Source: Barnesiella sp. An55 (GTDB lineage: Bacteria; Bacteroidota; Bacteroidia; Bacteroidales; Barnesiellaceae). Taken from it: a stretch of DNA of 64,000 bases. Of this stretch, positions 34,225 to 42,682 are shown piece by piece. Below the pieces are notes generated by a model. That model had not been told where the DNA came from. It saw nothing but the letters and a program-made list of their open reading frames with translations, and did no database searches. Each line of letters begins with the position of its first letter. The stretch's first letter is position 1. The position numbers and the translations under genes were made by a program. The DNA is taken from assembly GCF_002161555.1 (NCBI RefSeq), contig NZ_NFHZ01000005.1, positions 1 to 64,000 on the forward strand. Reading direction: 5' to 3'.

Positions 34225-34695
34225 ATGTGTGAGAAAGATACCTTTATGCGCGAGGCCATAGACCTCTCGCTCGACAACATAGACCATGGCGGCGGTCCCT
34301 TCGGAGCCGTAATCGTGAAGGATGGCAAAATCATTGCCCGCGGAGCCAACCGGGTGACGGCCTCGAACGACCCTACGGCCCATGCCGAGGTGAATGCCAT
34401 TCGCGAGGCGGCCCGTGTGCTGGGCACTTTCGACTTGAGAGGCTGCGAGATATACACCTCGTGCGAGCCTTGCCCCATGTGCCTGGGTGCCATCTATTGG
34501 GCCCATCTCGACAAGGTATATTATGGTAACACCAAGGCCGACGCCAAGGCCATCGGCTTCGACGACTCGTTTATTTACGACGAGTTGGCCCTGCCACTGG
34601 AGAAACGCCACCTCAAAATAGTTTCCCTCATGCGCGACCAGGCCATCAAAGCCTTCGAAAAGTGGGACAACAAGAGCGATAAAATAGAGTATTAA
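34225..34695 (+). CDS. Nucleoside/guanine deaminase-like protein
   Basis: A 156-residue zinc deaminase. The zinc site is H53-A-E55 (TAHAEVNAIREA) and C83-P-M-C86 in SCEPCPMCLGAIYWA. Length, MREAIDLSLDNIDHGGGPFGAVIVKDGKII and the C-terminal helical part resemble Bacillus GuaD (guanine to xanthine) more than TadA. A tRNA-adenosine deaminase remains possible. Likely purine salvage. The downstream DUF4494 gene starts 41 bases later. Confidence 0.88.
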   Translation: MCEKDTFMREAIDLSLDNIDHGGGPFGAVIVKDGKIIARGANRVTASNDPTAHAEVNAIREAARVLGTFDLRGCEIYTSCEPCPMCLGAIYWAHLDKVYYGNTKADAKAIGFDDSFIYDELALPLEKRHLKIVSLMRDQAIKAFEKWDNKSDKIEY

Positions 34696-34736
34696 ACGAT
34701 ATAACGAACACACCTCCTTTTTTTGAATAGAAACGT

Positions 34737-35204
34737 ATGGCAAACTGGTTTGAATGTAGAGTCAAGTATGATAAGATGCTGGAAAACGGCATGCAGAAAA
34801 AAGTAACCGAACCCTATCTCGTCGATGCCCTCTCCTTTACCGAGGCCGAGGCCCGTATTATCGAGGAAGTGTCGCCCTTCATCTCGGGCGAGTTTTCGGT
34901 GTCGGCCGTGAAACGGGCCAACTTCAGCGAACTCTTCTTCGACGAGACGGGCGACCGCTGGTACAAGTGCAAACTCAACTTCATCACCCTCGACGAGAAG
35001 AGCGGCATGGAGAAACGCACCGCATCGTATATGCTGGTACAGGCTGCCGACTTCGAAACCGCACTCAAGAATCTGAACGCCGGCATGAAAGGCACCATGG
35101 CCGACTGGGTAATCGTGTCGATAGCCGAGACCCCGCTCATGGATGTCTATCCGTTTAATCCCGAAGGCAAGACGCAGGAGGAGGACCGTCCGAAAGAACA
35201 ATGA
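34737..35204 (+). CDS. DUF4494-domain protein
   Basis: A 155-residue soluble protein beginning NWFECRVKYDKMLENGMQKKVTEPYLVDALSFTEAEARIIEE, the DUF4494 pattern found in Bacteroidetes. No known function, no membrane segment, no catalytic motif. Its stop codon overlaps the start of the yggS-like gene as ATGA (35201-35204), so the two are translationally coupled; a link to PLP homeostasis is therefore possible but unproven. Confidence 0.88.
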   Translation: MANWFECRVKYDKMLENGMQKKVTEPYLVDALSFTEAEARIIEEVSPFISGEFSVSAVKRANFSELFFDETGDRWYKCKLNFITLDEKSGMEKRTASYMLVQAADFETALKNLNAGMKGTMADWVIVSIAETPLMDVYPFNPEGKTQEEDRPKEQ

Positions 35205-35872
35205 ACGAGATAGCCCAACATATAGCCACCATACGACAGGAGCTGCCGGCGGGTACCCGCCTGGTGGCCGTGTCGAAGTTTCACCCTGCCGAGGCCCTGA
35301 TGGAGGCCTACGAGTCGGGACAGCGCATCTTCGGCGAGAGTCGGGTGCAGGAACTCGTGGGTAAATACGAGGCCTTGCCCAAGGATATCGAGTGGCACTT
35401 CATCGGCCACTTGCAAACCAACAAGGTAAAATATATTGTGCCCTTCATCACCCTTATCCACAGTGTCGATAGCGAGAAACTGCTTGCGGTAATCGACAGC
35501 GAGGCGGCCAAGTGCGGCCGGGTAGTCGATTGTTTGCTCGAGATACATGTGGCTCGCGAGGAGAGCAAGTATGGATTCACCCCCGAGTCGTGTCGCGAGT
35601 GGTTGCAAGGGAATCCCCTGGCTCGATATCCCCATGTGCAGGTGTGTGGCCTCATGGGTATGGCATCGCTCACCGACGACGAGCAGTGTATCGACCGGGA
35701 GTTTGGCGAGTTGAAGAGCCTGTTCGATGAATTGAAAGCTTCGGGCAAGGTCGATGCCGAAGCCTTCAAAGAGTTGTCGATGGGTATGTCGCACGACTAT
35801 CGGCTGGCCTTACGCCACGGCAGTACGCTGGTGCGCATAGGGACCTCGATATTCGGCGAGCGGGCCTATTAA
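35201..35872 (+). CDS. YggS/PROSC-family PLP-binding protein
   Basis: A 223-residue soluble protein of the PLP-homeostasis family. The PLP lysine is K26 in LVAVSKFHPAEAL; FGESRVQEL, WHFIGHLQTNKVKY, LLEIHVAREESKYGF, GLMGMASL and SMGMSHDYRLALRHGSTLVRIGTSIFG are all family motifs. It buffers free pyridoxal phosphate and has no known catalytic activity. It overlaps the DUF4494 gene by four bases. Confidence 0.95.
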   Translation: MNEIAQHIATIRQELPAGTRLVAVSKFHPAEALMEAYESGQRIFGESRVQELVGKYEALPKDIEWHFIGHLQTNKVKYIVPFITLIHSVDSEKLLAVIDSEAAKCGRVVDCLLEIHVAREESKYGFTPESCREWLQGNPLARYPHVQVCGLMGMASLTDDEQCIDREFGELKSLFDELKASGKVDAEAFKELSMGMSHDYRLALRHGSTLVRIGTSIFGERAY

Positions 35873-35914
35873 CCGCTCCGTGGCGTAGGCATGCGGCGGG
35901 GAATAATCTGTTTT

Positions 35915-35939
35915 TATGTTCAAGAACATATCTTTTTCG
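35915..35939. promoter_or_regulatory. Palindromic operator upstream of the sugar symporter
   Basis: TATGTTC-AA-GAACATA (35915-35930) is a perfect palindrome with 7-base half-sites and is followed by TCTTTTTCG. Almost the same 25 bases occur at 52149-52173 before the glycogen operon. A candidate -7 box, TAATTTTG, lies at 35964-35971, so the palindrome centre is about 55 bases before the expected transcription start, where a Crp-type activator would sit. Confidence 0.6.
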
Positions 35940-35963
35940 CGTCCGTGGCTAAATAATAAGCAT

Positions 35964-35971
35964 TAATTTTG
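35964..35971 (+). promoter_or_regulatory. Likely -7 box of the sugar symporter gene
   Basis: TAATTTTG matches TAnnTTTG; it implies a 5' leader of about 110 bases. No good -33 element is seen, which fits an activator-dependent promoter. Confidence 0.45.
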
Positions 35972-36090
35972 TCCTTAATTTTAAGTAGCCAGAAAACAGA
36001 AGGTCTAAAGAAAACAGTCCATGAAATAGACACGCTTATATCAATAGAAACATTTACATCTACTAAATACATTAATTAAAATCTTATAAA

Positions 36091-37617
36091 ATGAGTACGG
36101 TACAAGAAAAGAGAAATTATACATTGCCTATCATAGTAATGTTTTTTCTGTTTGCAATGATCTCGTTTGTAACCGGTTTTCAAAACCCGTTCGGCGTAAT
36201 TCTTAAAGAACAATTCCATTTGAGTAACTTGGAATCTCAACTGGGCAATGCGGCAAACTTTATTGCATATGCCTTTATGGGAATTCCTGCGGGACTCATT
36301 CTTCAGAAGAAAGGCTATCGCTACTCGGCTATTGCCGCAGTTCTCGTAGGCTTGGTAGGCGTGTTGTTGATGTTTGTGTCGAGCATGCTGGAGACAGGAG
36401 TATTTGCCGTGTATTTGATGGGCGCTTTTGTTGCCGGTTTTTCGATGTGTATGCTTAATACGGTAGTAAACCCCATGCTGAATACACTCGGTGGTGGTGG
36501 TAAAAAAGGTAATCAACTCATCCAGTTTGGTGGGGCCACTAATTCATTGGCCGCTACGATATGCCCTGTGTTGGTTGGTTATCTCATGGGCGATACGATG
36601 AAGGGTCTCACTCTTGAAGCCGCCCGTCCCGCCTTGTATATTGCCATGGGCATATTTGCTTTGGCTTTTGTTGTGCTCCTCCTCTCGAAGTTACCCGAGC
36701 CTATTTTGGAAGAGGCAGCCAAGGGCGAGAAGAGCAAGGCCGAGAAGGTATCGGTAAAAGGAGCATTGAAATATCGCCATTTTGCCTTGGGTGTTGTCGC
36801 TATCTTCCTGTATGTAGGTATTGAGGTGGGTATTCCCAACATGGCCAACCTCTATATGACTACCCAGACTCAAGCGAGCGCTCAGGCTACAGTCGATGAG
36901 TACAACAAGCAGCAGAGCGATCCCCTGTATCTGGCTTCGTTGCAAGCCGCCGATGCCCAGAATGCCGAGCAGATGAAAGCTTATCAACACGATAAAGGCC
37001 TCTTTACCCCGGCCGAGGTAGAGAAACTGGTGAATTATGAAAACAAAGTTATTTCACTCTCGCAGTACGAGGTAGCTTCTGAAATTGTGAGTGGCGTGAA
37101 ATCGCCGGGTGAAGGCATGAACCCGTCGGCCGCAGGCACACTTATCGGCATGTATTGGCTGTTGATGCTCGTGGGCCGTCTGATTGGAGGTTCGATAGGA
37201 GCCAAAGTGTCGAGCAAGGTACAGTTGATGGTTGTCTCTGCTCTGGCCATTTTGTTTGTCCTCATCTCGATGTATGTGCCCGACAAGACAATACCTATCC
37301 CGGGATTCCAAAATATGAGTTTTACTCTCATCGACGCTCCCATTAGCATCCTCTTCTTTATCCTGTGCGGTCTGTGTACGTCGGTAATGTGGGGTGGTAT
37401 CTTTAACTTGGCAGTCGAGGGCCTGGGCAAATATACAGCAGTAGCTTCGGGTTTCTTCATGGTGATGGTTTGTGGCGGCGGTATCTTGCCGTTGGTTCAG
37501 AGCGGTATCGCCGACGTAGCCGGCTTCCTCAGCAGCTACTGGGTGATTATCGTAGCGCTGGCCTATATTCTGCTGTATGCGCTGGTAGGCAGCACTCCTA
37601 AGAAAGTAGAAGAGTAA
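36091..37617 (+). CDS. FucP-type sugar:H+ symporter (MFS)
   Basis: A 508-residue inner-membrane transporter of the FHS group. N-terminal helices carry FVTGFQNPFGVILKEQFHLSN and GIPAGLILQKKGYRYSA; QFGGATNSLAATICPVLVGYLMG and WGGIFNLAVEGLGKYTAVASGFFMVMVCGGGILPLVQSGIAD are typical of fucose or glucose/galactose permeases. A hydrophilic segment of about 90 residues (roughly 265-350, QASAQATVDEYNKQQSDP to SGVKSPGEG) interrupts the second half and is longer than in FucP. The sugar is unknown. A terminator follows; transketolase is next but has its own leader. Confidence 0.9.
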   Translation: MSTVQEKRNYTLPIIVMFFLFAMISFVTGFQNPFGVILKEQFHLSNLESQLGNAANFIAYAFMGIPAGLILQKKGYRYSAIAAVLVGLVGVLLMFVSSMLETGVFAVYLMGAFVAGFSMCMLNTVVNPMLNTLGGGGKKGNQLIQFGGATNSLAATICPVLVGYLMGDTMKGLTLEAARPALYIAMGIFALAFVVLLLSKLPEPILEEAAKGEKSKAEKVSVKGALKYRHFALGVVAIFLYVGIEVGIPNMANLYMTTQTQASAQATVDEYNKQQSDPLYLASLQAADAQNAEQMKAYQHDKGLFTPAEVEKLVNYENKVISLSQYEVASEIVSGVKSPGEGMNPSAAGTLIGMYWLLMLVGRLIGGSIGAKVSSKVQLMVVSALAILFVLISMYVPDKTIPIPGFQNMSFTLIDAPISILFFILCGLCTSVMWGGIFNLAVEGLGKYTAVASGFFMVMVCGGGILPLVQSGIADVAGFLSSYWVIIVALAYILLYALVGSTPKKVEE

Positions 37618-37654
37618 AATACTGTTAAATAAGATATTGATTCTGTTTATTTCG

Positions 37655-37686
37655 AAGAGGCCGGAGTAAAAACTCTCGGCCTCTTT
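37655..37686 (+). terminator. Terminator after the sugar symporter gene
   Basis: AAGAGGCCG and CGGCCTCTT form the stem with a partly paired inner part, followed by TTCCTTTTTG. Confidence 0.8.
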
Positions 37687-37760
37687 TCCTTTTTGTGAAC
37701 TTTTGACCGTTTTTGTAGGTATATACTCGTGAATTGTATTATTTTTGTAAAAAAAATTCC

Positions 37761-39794
37761 ATGAACGATACGAACTTGTTGAACAGAGCGGCCGACAATA
37801 TAAGAGTATTGACGGCGGCAATGGTTGAAAAGGCAAAATCGGGACACCCCGGAGGTGCTATGGGCGGTGCCGATTTTACCAATGTGTTGTATTCCGAGTT
37901 TCTGGTGTACGATCCCCAAGACCCGAAGTGGATCAATCGCGACCGCTTCTTCCTGGATCCCGGGCACATGTCGCCCATGCTGTACAGCGTGTTGGCCATG
38001 GCGGGCTTCTATACGATGGACGATTTGAAGTCGTTCCGTCAATGGGGCAGTATCACCCCCGGGCACCCCGAGGTTGATGTGATGCACGGCATCGAGAACA
38101 CATCGGGACCTCTGGGACAGGGGCATACGATGGCCGTAGGTGCCGCAATTGCCGAACGCTTCCTGGCTGCCCGGTTTGGTGAATGGTGCAGCCACAAGAT
38201 CTATGCGTTTATCTCCGACGGTGGTATTCAGGAAGAGATTTCGCAGGGCGCCGGCCGAGTGGCAGGTTTCCTGGGCTTGCACAACCTGATTATGTTTTTC
38301 GACAGCAACGATGTGCAGCTCTCGACCGACACCGATGCCGTGACCGACGAAGATACGGCTGCCAAGTATCGTGCCTGGAATTGGAATGTGATAGAAATCG
38401 ACGGGTGCGACCCTGCCGCTATACGCGATGCTTTGGCTCTGGCCAACCGCGAGACCGAGCGGCCTACGCTCATCATCGGCAAGACCATCATGGGCCGTGG
38501 CTGTGTGACGGCTACGGGCGAGAAGTTCGAGGGGAAATATTCGACTCACGGTCAGCCCCTGAGCAAGTCGGGAGCTTCGTATGAAAAGACCATCGAAAAT
38601 TTGGGTGGAGACGTAGAGAATCCCTTTGTCATATTTCCCGAGGTGGTCGATCTCTATGCTCGCCGGGCCGAAGAGTTGAAGAAAATCGTAGCCGAGCGTA
38701 AAGCCGTACAGGCTGCTTGGGAGAAAGAGAATCCCGAGTTGGCTAAAGAATTGCACGACTTCTATGCCGGCAAACTGCCCGAACTCGACTTTGAGTCGAT
38801 TGAGTATAAACCCAACGTGGCTACCCGTACGGCCTCGGCCAACGTGCTCTCTTACTTGGGCGAGCGGGTGAAAAATATGATTGTGTCGTCGGCCGACCTG
38901 GCCAACTCGGACAAGACCGAGGCCTTCTTGAAAAAGACCGGAGCCTTTGTCAAGGGCGATTTCAGAGGGGCTTTCCTGCACGCCGGCGTAGCCGAGTTGA
39001 CGATGGCCTCGATCATGAACGGTATCTTGCTGCATGGTGGCATGCAGGCTGCCTGCGGTACCTTCTTTGTCTTCTCGGACTATATGAAGCCCGCCGTGCG
39101 CATGGCTGCCCTGATGGAGCTGCCTGTGAAATATGTGTGGACTCACGATGCCTTCAGAGTCGGTGAGGATGGACCTACACACGAGCCGGTAGAACAGGAG
39201 GCTCAGATACGACTCTTGGAACAACTGAAAAACCATAGCGGCAAGAACAGCGTGCTGGTATTGCGCCCTGCCGACAGCGCCGAGACTCTCGTCGCCTGGA
39301 AGCTGGCTATGGAAAACAGCGATACCCCCACGGCTTTGATTCTTTCTCGTCAGGATGTGCCCGATTTGCCGTCGGCTACGGGCAACCGCTATGCCGATGC
39401 CTTGCAGGCCGAGAAGGGAGCCTATGTGCTGATGCGTGACGAGAATCCCGACGTAGTGCTGGTGGCCAATGGTTCGGAAGTATCGACCCTGGTAGGAGCC
39501 AGTGAAATACTGCACGAACAGGGTGTGCGGGTACAAATTGTGTCGGTACCCTCGATAGGGCTCTTCCTGAATCAGCCACAGTCGTATCGCGAGGGTGTGA
39601 TACCTCCCGGATTGCCCGTGTTTGGCTTGACGGCCGGTCTGCCCTCGACGCTGCTGCAACTGGTAGGGTGCAAAGGTAAAGTCTATGGATTGGATCGCTT
39701 TGGCTACTCGGCTCCTTACAAGGTGCTCGATGAAAAGTTGGGATTCACTCCTGCGAACATCGCTCGCGAGATAGCCGCTTTTATAGGCAAATAG
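37761..39794 (+). CDS. tkt: Transketolase
   Basis: A 677-residue ThDP enzyme of the non-oxidative pentose phosphate route. Pyrophosphate-domain motifs SGHPGGAMGGAD, GPLGQGHTM and SDGGIQEEISQG, PYR-domain motif and DAFRVGEDGPTHEPVEQ are all present, as is the C-terminal domain (FGYSAPYKVLDEKLGFTP). Start 37761 (MNDTNLL) is chosen over an upstream frame of nine codons. A TATTTTTG box lies at 37740-37747, close to the start. Single gene closed by a terminator. Confidence 0.96.
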   Translation: MNDTNLLNRAADNIRVLTAAMVEKAKSGHPGGAMGGADFTNVLYSEFLVYDPQDPKWINRDRFFLDPGHMSPMLYSVLAMAGFYTMDDLKSFRQWGSITPGHPEVDVMHGIENTSGPLGQGHTMAVGAAIAERFLAARFGEWCSHKIYAFISDGGIQEEISQGAGRVAGFLGLHNLIMFFDSNDVQLSTDTDAVTDEDTAAKYRAWNWNVIEIDGCDPAAIRDALALANRETERPTLIIGKTIMGRGCVTATGEKFEGKYSTHGQPLSKSGASYEKTIENLGGDVENPFVIFPEVVDLYARRAEELKKIVAERKAVQAAWEKENPELAKELHDFYAGKLPELDFESIEYKPNVATRTASANVLSYLGERVKNMIVSSADLANSDKTEAFLKKTGAFVKGDFRGAFLHAGVAELTMASIMNGILLHGGMQAACGTFFVFSDYMKPAVRMAALMELPVKYVWTHDAFRVGEDGPTHEPVEQEAQIRLLEQLKNHSGKNSVLVLRPADSAETLVAWKLAMENSDTPTALILSRQDVPDLPSATGNRYADALQAEKGAYVLMRDENPDVVLVANGSEVSTLVGASEILHEQGVRVQIVSVPSIGLFLNQPQSYREGVIPPGLPVFGLTAGLPSTLLQLVGCKGKVYGLDRFGYSAPYKVLDEKLGFTPANIAREIAAFIGK

Positions 39795-39820
39795 ACCCGA
39801 AACTGTTGTCATATGTAATC

Positions 39821-39855
39821 AAAAACGCTTCCCTGTCTTACAGAGAAGCGTTTTT
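39821..39855 (+). terminator. Terminator after transketolase
   Basis: AAAAACGCTTC and GAAGCGTTTTT with an inner CTGT/ACAG pairing, followed by a T run. Confidence 0.85.
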
Positions 39856-39879
39856 CTTGTAAAATTAAATAAAAAATCC

Positions 39880-39910
39880 TTGTTGAGCCCAAAAAAAACG
39901 CTTACCTTTA
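39880..39910 (+). promoter_or_regulatory. Promoter of the OmpA-like gene
   Basis: TTG (39880-39882), a 20-base spacer, then TACCTTTA (39903-39910), one base from TAnnTTTG. It gives a leader of about 90 bases. Confidence 0.55.
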
Positions 39911-40008
39911 TCCGAAATTTTAGTTGGGTCTATGAAGCAGCCCATTCTTTTTTAACGAAAGAGATAGGTTGCAGATATTAAGTAGTTTAATTCTAAAAAG
40001 GAAAGAGT

Positions 40009-41184
40009 ATGAAGAAGACTGTATTTGCGGCTTTGCTTATGACTACGGCAGTAGCTACGCCGGCAATGCTCGCAGCAGCTCCCCAAGAGGAAGCTAAAAC
40101 AGAGCCTTCCAAAGAGATTGTCTTGAATAGCTTTAAAGACAATTGGATGATTTCGCTTGAAGGGGGTGCCGATTTTAGCTTAGGACGCTTTGACAGTCAT
40201 GCTGCTTTTGGGAAGCGTATTGCACCGGTTTTTGGGCTTAATGTCGAGAAATGGTTCTCTCCGGTTATCGGTTTGCGCTTAGGTGCCGATTACTATGGCT
40301 TGAAAGGAGCCGCCTTGTGGGGCAATGGTATTGGTGGCGAAAAATTTGATAACGGTTATTACAAACAATCCTATGCCCTTGTAACACCTGCACTTGATGT
40401 GATGGGCGATTTGGCCAGCCTGTTCTGCGGATATCGTGAGCGGGTTTACTCGCCTATCCTGTATATTGGTATGGGTATTCCTGTTGTTGTCGCAGGCGAT
40501 GGTACGACCGTCGATGGCGTCAATATGGGGATGCGAGGTGGTTTGCTCAACCGGTTCCGCTTGAGCGATGCCTGGGCTATTAACCTCGATTTGCGCTTTG
40601 ACGTGCTGGAGGCAACAATCGCCGATGAAGGTAATCATGCCAAGACATTCTCGGCTTTGGTAGGAGTCACTTATAAATTCAAAGATCGTGGCTGGAATTC
40701 GCCCGAGGTTCCCGTCGTAGCTCCCGTGGTAGGCAAGTATAGCGATGCCGAGGGCGATGCGCTGGTAGCTCAGTTGCGCGATGCCAACCGCAAGATTGCC
40801 AATCTGGAGCAACAGTTGGCCGAGTGCAAGAATCGTCCGGCCGAAAAGGTTGCCGAGGAGCAGGCTCCTGTTGTTACCGTTTATTACAACATCAACAGCT
40901 CCGACCTGCAATCGAAAGATCGCGTGGTGCTGAAAGCCGTAGCAAAGGCTATCAAAGCCAACGAAGGTAAAAAATATGTCATCACCGGTTATGCCGATAG
41001 CGAAACCGGTACGGCTGCCTTTAACAACAAGTTGCGTAAAGCTCGTGCCGAAAGAGTTTACGATGCTTTGGTTTCTTACGGCGTAAATCCCGACCAACTG
41101 GAGCAAAAGACCAGCGATGCCAAACTCGATCGCTTTGGTTCTTATATTCTCGATCGTGCCGCTACTATCTCGCCGGCCGAGTAA
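40009..41184 (+). CDS. OmpA-family outer-membrane protein
   Basis: A 391-residue protein with a signal peptide (1-24, MKKTVFAALLMTTAVATPAMLA). Residues about 40-230 form a membrane barrel (WMISLEGGADFSLGRF ... ALVGVTYKFKD), a short coiled coil follows (DALVAQLRDANRKIANLEQQLAECK), and the C-terminal 110 residues are an OmpA peptidoglycan-binding domain (VTVYYNINSSDLQ, VITGYADSETGTAAFNNKLRKARAERVYDAL). It anchors the outer membrane to the wall and is probably abundant. An AAAAAGGAAAGAG sequence precedes the ATG. Confidence 0.93.
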   Translation: MKKTVFAALLMTTAVATPAMLAAAPQEEAKTEPSKEIVLNSFKDNWMISLEGGADFSLGRFDSHAAFGKRIAPVFGLNVEKWFSPVIGLRLGADYYGLKGAALWGNGIGGEKFDNGYYKQSYALVTPALDVMGDLASLFCGYRERVYSPILYIGMGIPVVVAGDGTTVDGVNMGMRGGLLNRFRLSDAWAINLDLRFDVLEATIADEGNHAKTFSALVGVTYKFKDRGWNSPEVPVVAPVVGKYSDAEGDALVAQLRDANRKIANLEQQLAECKNRPAEKVAEEQAPVVTVYYNINSSDLQSKDRVVLKAVAKAIKANEGKKYVITGYADSETGTAAFNNKLRKARAERVYDALVSYGVNPDQLEQKTSDAKLDRFGSYILDRAATISPAE

Positions 41185-41212
41185 CTCTAAACGACAGATT
41201 TAACAAGATAAT

Positions 41213-41253
41213 AGAGAGGTTGCCCAATAAGTGGTAGCCTCTCTCTTTTTTTG
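41213..41253 (+). terminator. Terminator after the OmpA-like gene
   Basis: AGAGAGGTTGCCC pairs with GGTAGCCTCTCT (one bulge or mismatch), followed by CTTTTTTT. Confidence 0.8.
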
Positions 41254-41405
41254 AAAAGGGGGAGGGGTGGTGAAGTCCCTTTCGAGCTGGCAGGGCATAG
41301 CACTTTGGAGCCCGGATAGAAAGGCAGAGGAGGAGTTCTGGAGGTTTGAAAGAATGTTAAAACAAAAGGTAATATCTTCTATTTTGGTATAAATTGTAAG
41401 GTCGG

Positions 41406-41437
41406 CTTGCCAAAACGGCCAGCTTTTATTACCTTTG
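41406..41437 (+). promoter_or_regulatory. Promoter of the AAA ATPase gene
   Basis: CTTG (41406-41409), a 20-base spacer, then TACCTTTG (41430-41437). Transcription would begin only about 16 bases before the GTG start. Confidence 0.65.
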
Positions 41438-41459
41438 CTCCCTGTTTAAGAGAGAAGCC

Positions 41460-42638
41460 GTGGAATCGTTTTATAGGACACACAAGTATCTCGTTGAGCA
41501 TGTCGAGTCGCCGGTCAAACGCGACTTGATGTATCAAATCAACAAAAACAGCCGTCTGGTAGGCATCAAGGGCAGCCGGGGCGTGGGCAAAACCACCTTT
41601 CTGTTGCAATATGCCAAGGAAAATTACGGCTTGGATAGGTCGTGCCTGTATATCAATCTCAATAACCTCTATTTTACCGAACATACCTTAAAGGAGTTTG
41701 CCGAGCGTTTCTATGCCCAGGGAGGCCGGGTGTTGCTCATCGACCAGGTGTTCAAGTATCCCGGGTGGTCCGAGGAGCTGAAATACTGCTACGACAACCT
41801 GCCCGAGCTGAAGATTATCTTCTCGGGGTCGTCGGTCATGCGGTTGAAGGAGGAGAACCCGGTCTTGGTCGGGCTGGTCGATTCGTACAACCTGCGGGGC
41901 TTCTCGTTCAGAGAGTATCTGAACCTGATGGCATCGACCCACTTCCCCGCCTATACGCTCGACGATATCATGGCCCACCACAAGACGATTGCCCAGGAGA
42001 TATGCAGCAGGGTCAATCCGCTCGACTACTTCCCCGGCTATCTGCACCACGGTTATTACCCCTTCTTTCTCGATAAGGCCAATTTCTCGGAGAATCTGGT
42101 AAAGAACATCAACATGATTATGGAGGTCGATATACTCCTGATCAAGCAGATCGAGCTGTCGTATCTGCCCAAGGTGCGCCGGCTCATGTACCTGCTTTCG
42201 GTTCAGTCGCCGGCACCCACCAATGTGAGCCAGTTGAGCAAGGACATACAGATATCGCGAGCCACGGTCATGAACTACATCAAGAGTCTGAAGGACGCCC
42301 GCCTCATCAACATGCTCTATCGCGATGGCGAGGAGTTCCCCAAGAAGCCGGCCATGGTCTATATGCACAACACCAACATTATATACTCCAACCGCTCGGT
42401 CGAGGTCGATGACCAGGCCGTGCGCGAGACCTTCTTCTACAACACACTGCACAAGGACCACCGGCTGAACATGGGCAGTAAAAACGCCCAGTTCCTGGTC
42501 AATCGGGAGAAACTGTTCCGCATCCAGGGCAATGCACCCCGCAACCGCATCAACCCCAATTTCTATTATGCCATCGATAATATGAAGATTGGAAGCGAAA
42601 ACTTGATACCTTTGTGGCTGTTTGGGTTTGTATATTGA
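41460..42638 (+). CDS. AAA (AAA_14-type) ATPase with altered Walker B
   Basis: A 392-residue ATPase starting with GTG. Walker A is GSRGVGKT (38-45); Walker B is VLLID-Q (Asp95 kept, the catalytic Glu replaced by Gln96; the codon is CAG). FSGSSVMRL is sensor 1, and LSKDIQISRATVMNYIKSLKDARLINML (about 255-285) is a winged-helix part. The C-terminal region resembles DUF4143. Family members are common in Bacteroidetes and poorly understood. It lies 44 bases before the pyruvate:ferredoxin oxidoreductase gene on the same strand and may share its transcript. Confidence 0.82.
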   Translation: MESFYRTHKYLVEHVESPVKRDLMYQINKNSRLVGIKGSRGVGKTTFLLQYAKENYGLDRSCLYINLNNLYFTEHTLKEFAERFYAQGGRVLLIDQVFKYPGWSEELKYCYDNLPELKIIFSGSSVMRLKEENPVLVGLVDSYNLRGFSFREYLNLMASTHFPAYTLDDIMAHHKTIAQEICSRVNPLDYFPGYLHHGYYPFFLDKANFSENLVKNINMIMEVDILLIKQIELSYLPKVRRLMYLLSVQSPAPTNVSQLSKDIQISRATVMNYIKSLKDARLINMLYRDGEEFPKKPAMVYMHNTNIIYSNRSVEVDDQAVRETFFYNTLHKDHRLNMGSKNAQFLVNREKLFRIQGNAPRNRINPNFYYAIDNMKIGSENLIPLWLFGFVY

Positions 42639-42682
42639 CGTAACGATGAAAAAACAATATTAATTACTTAATAACAGAAAAG

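Noticed and set aside
37647-39812. A 721-codon open frame antisense to transketolase
   Set aside because: Same cause as the other antisense frames; no domain and no promoter.
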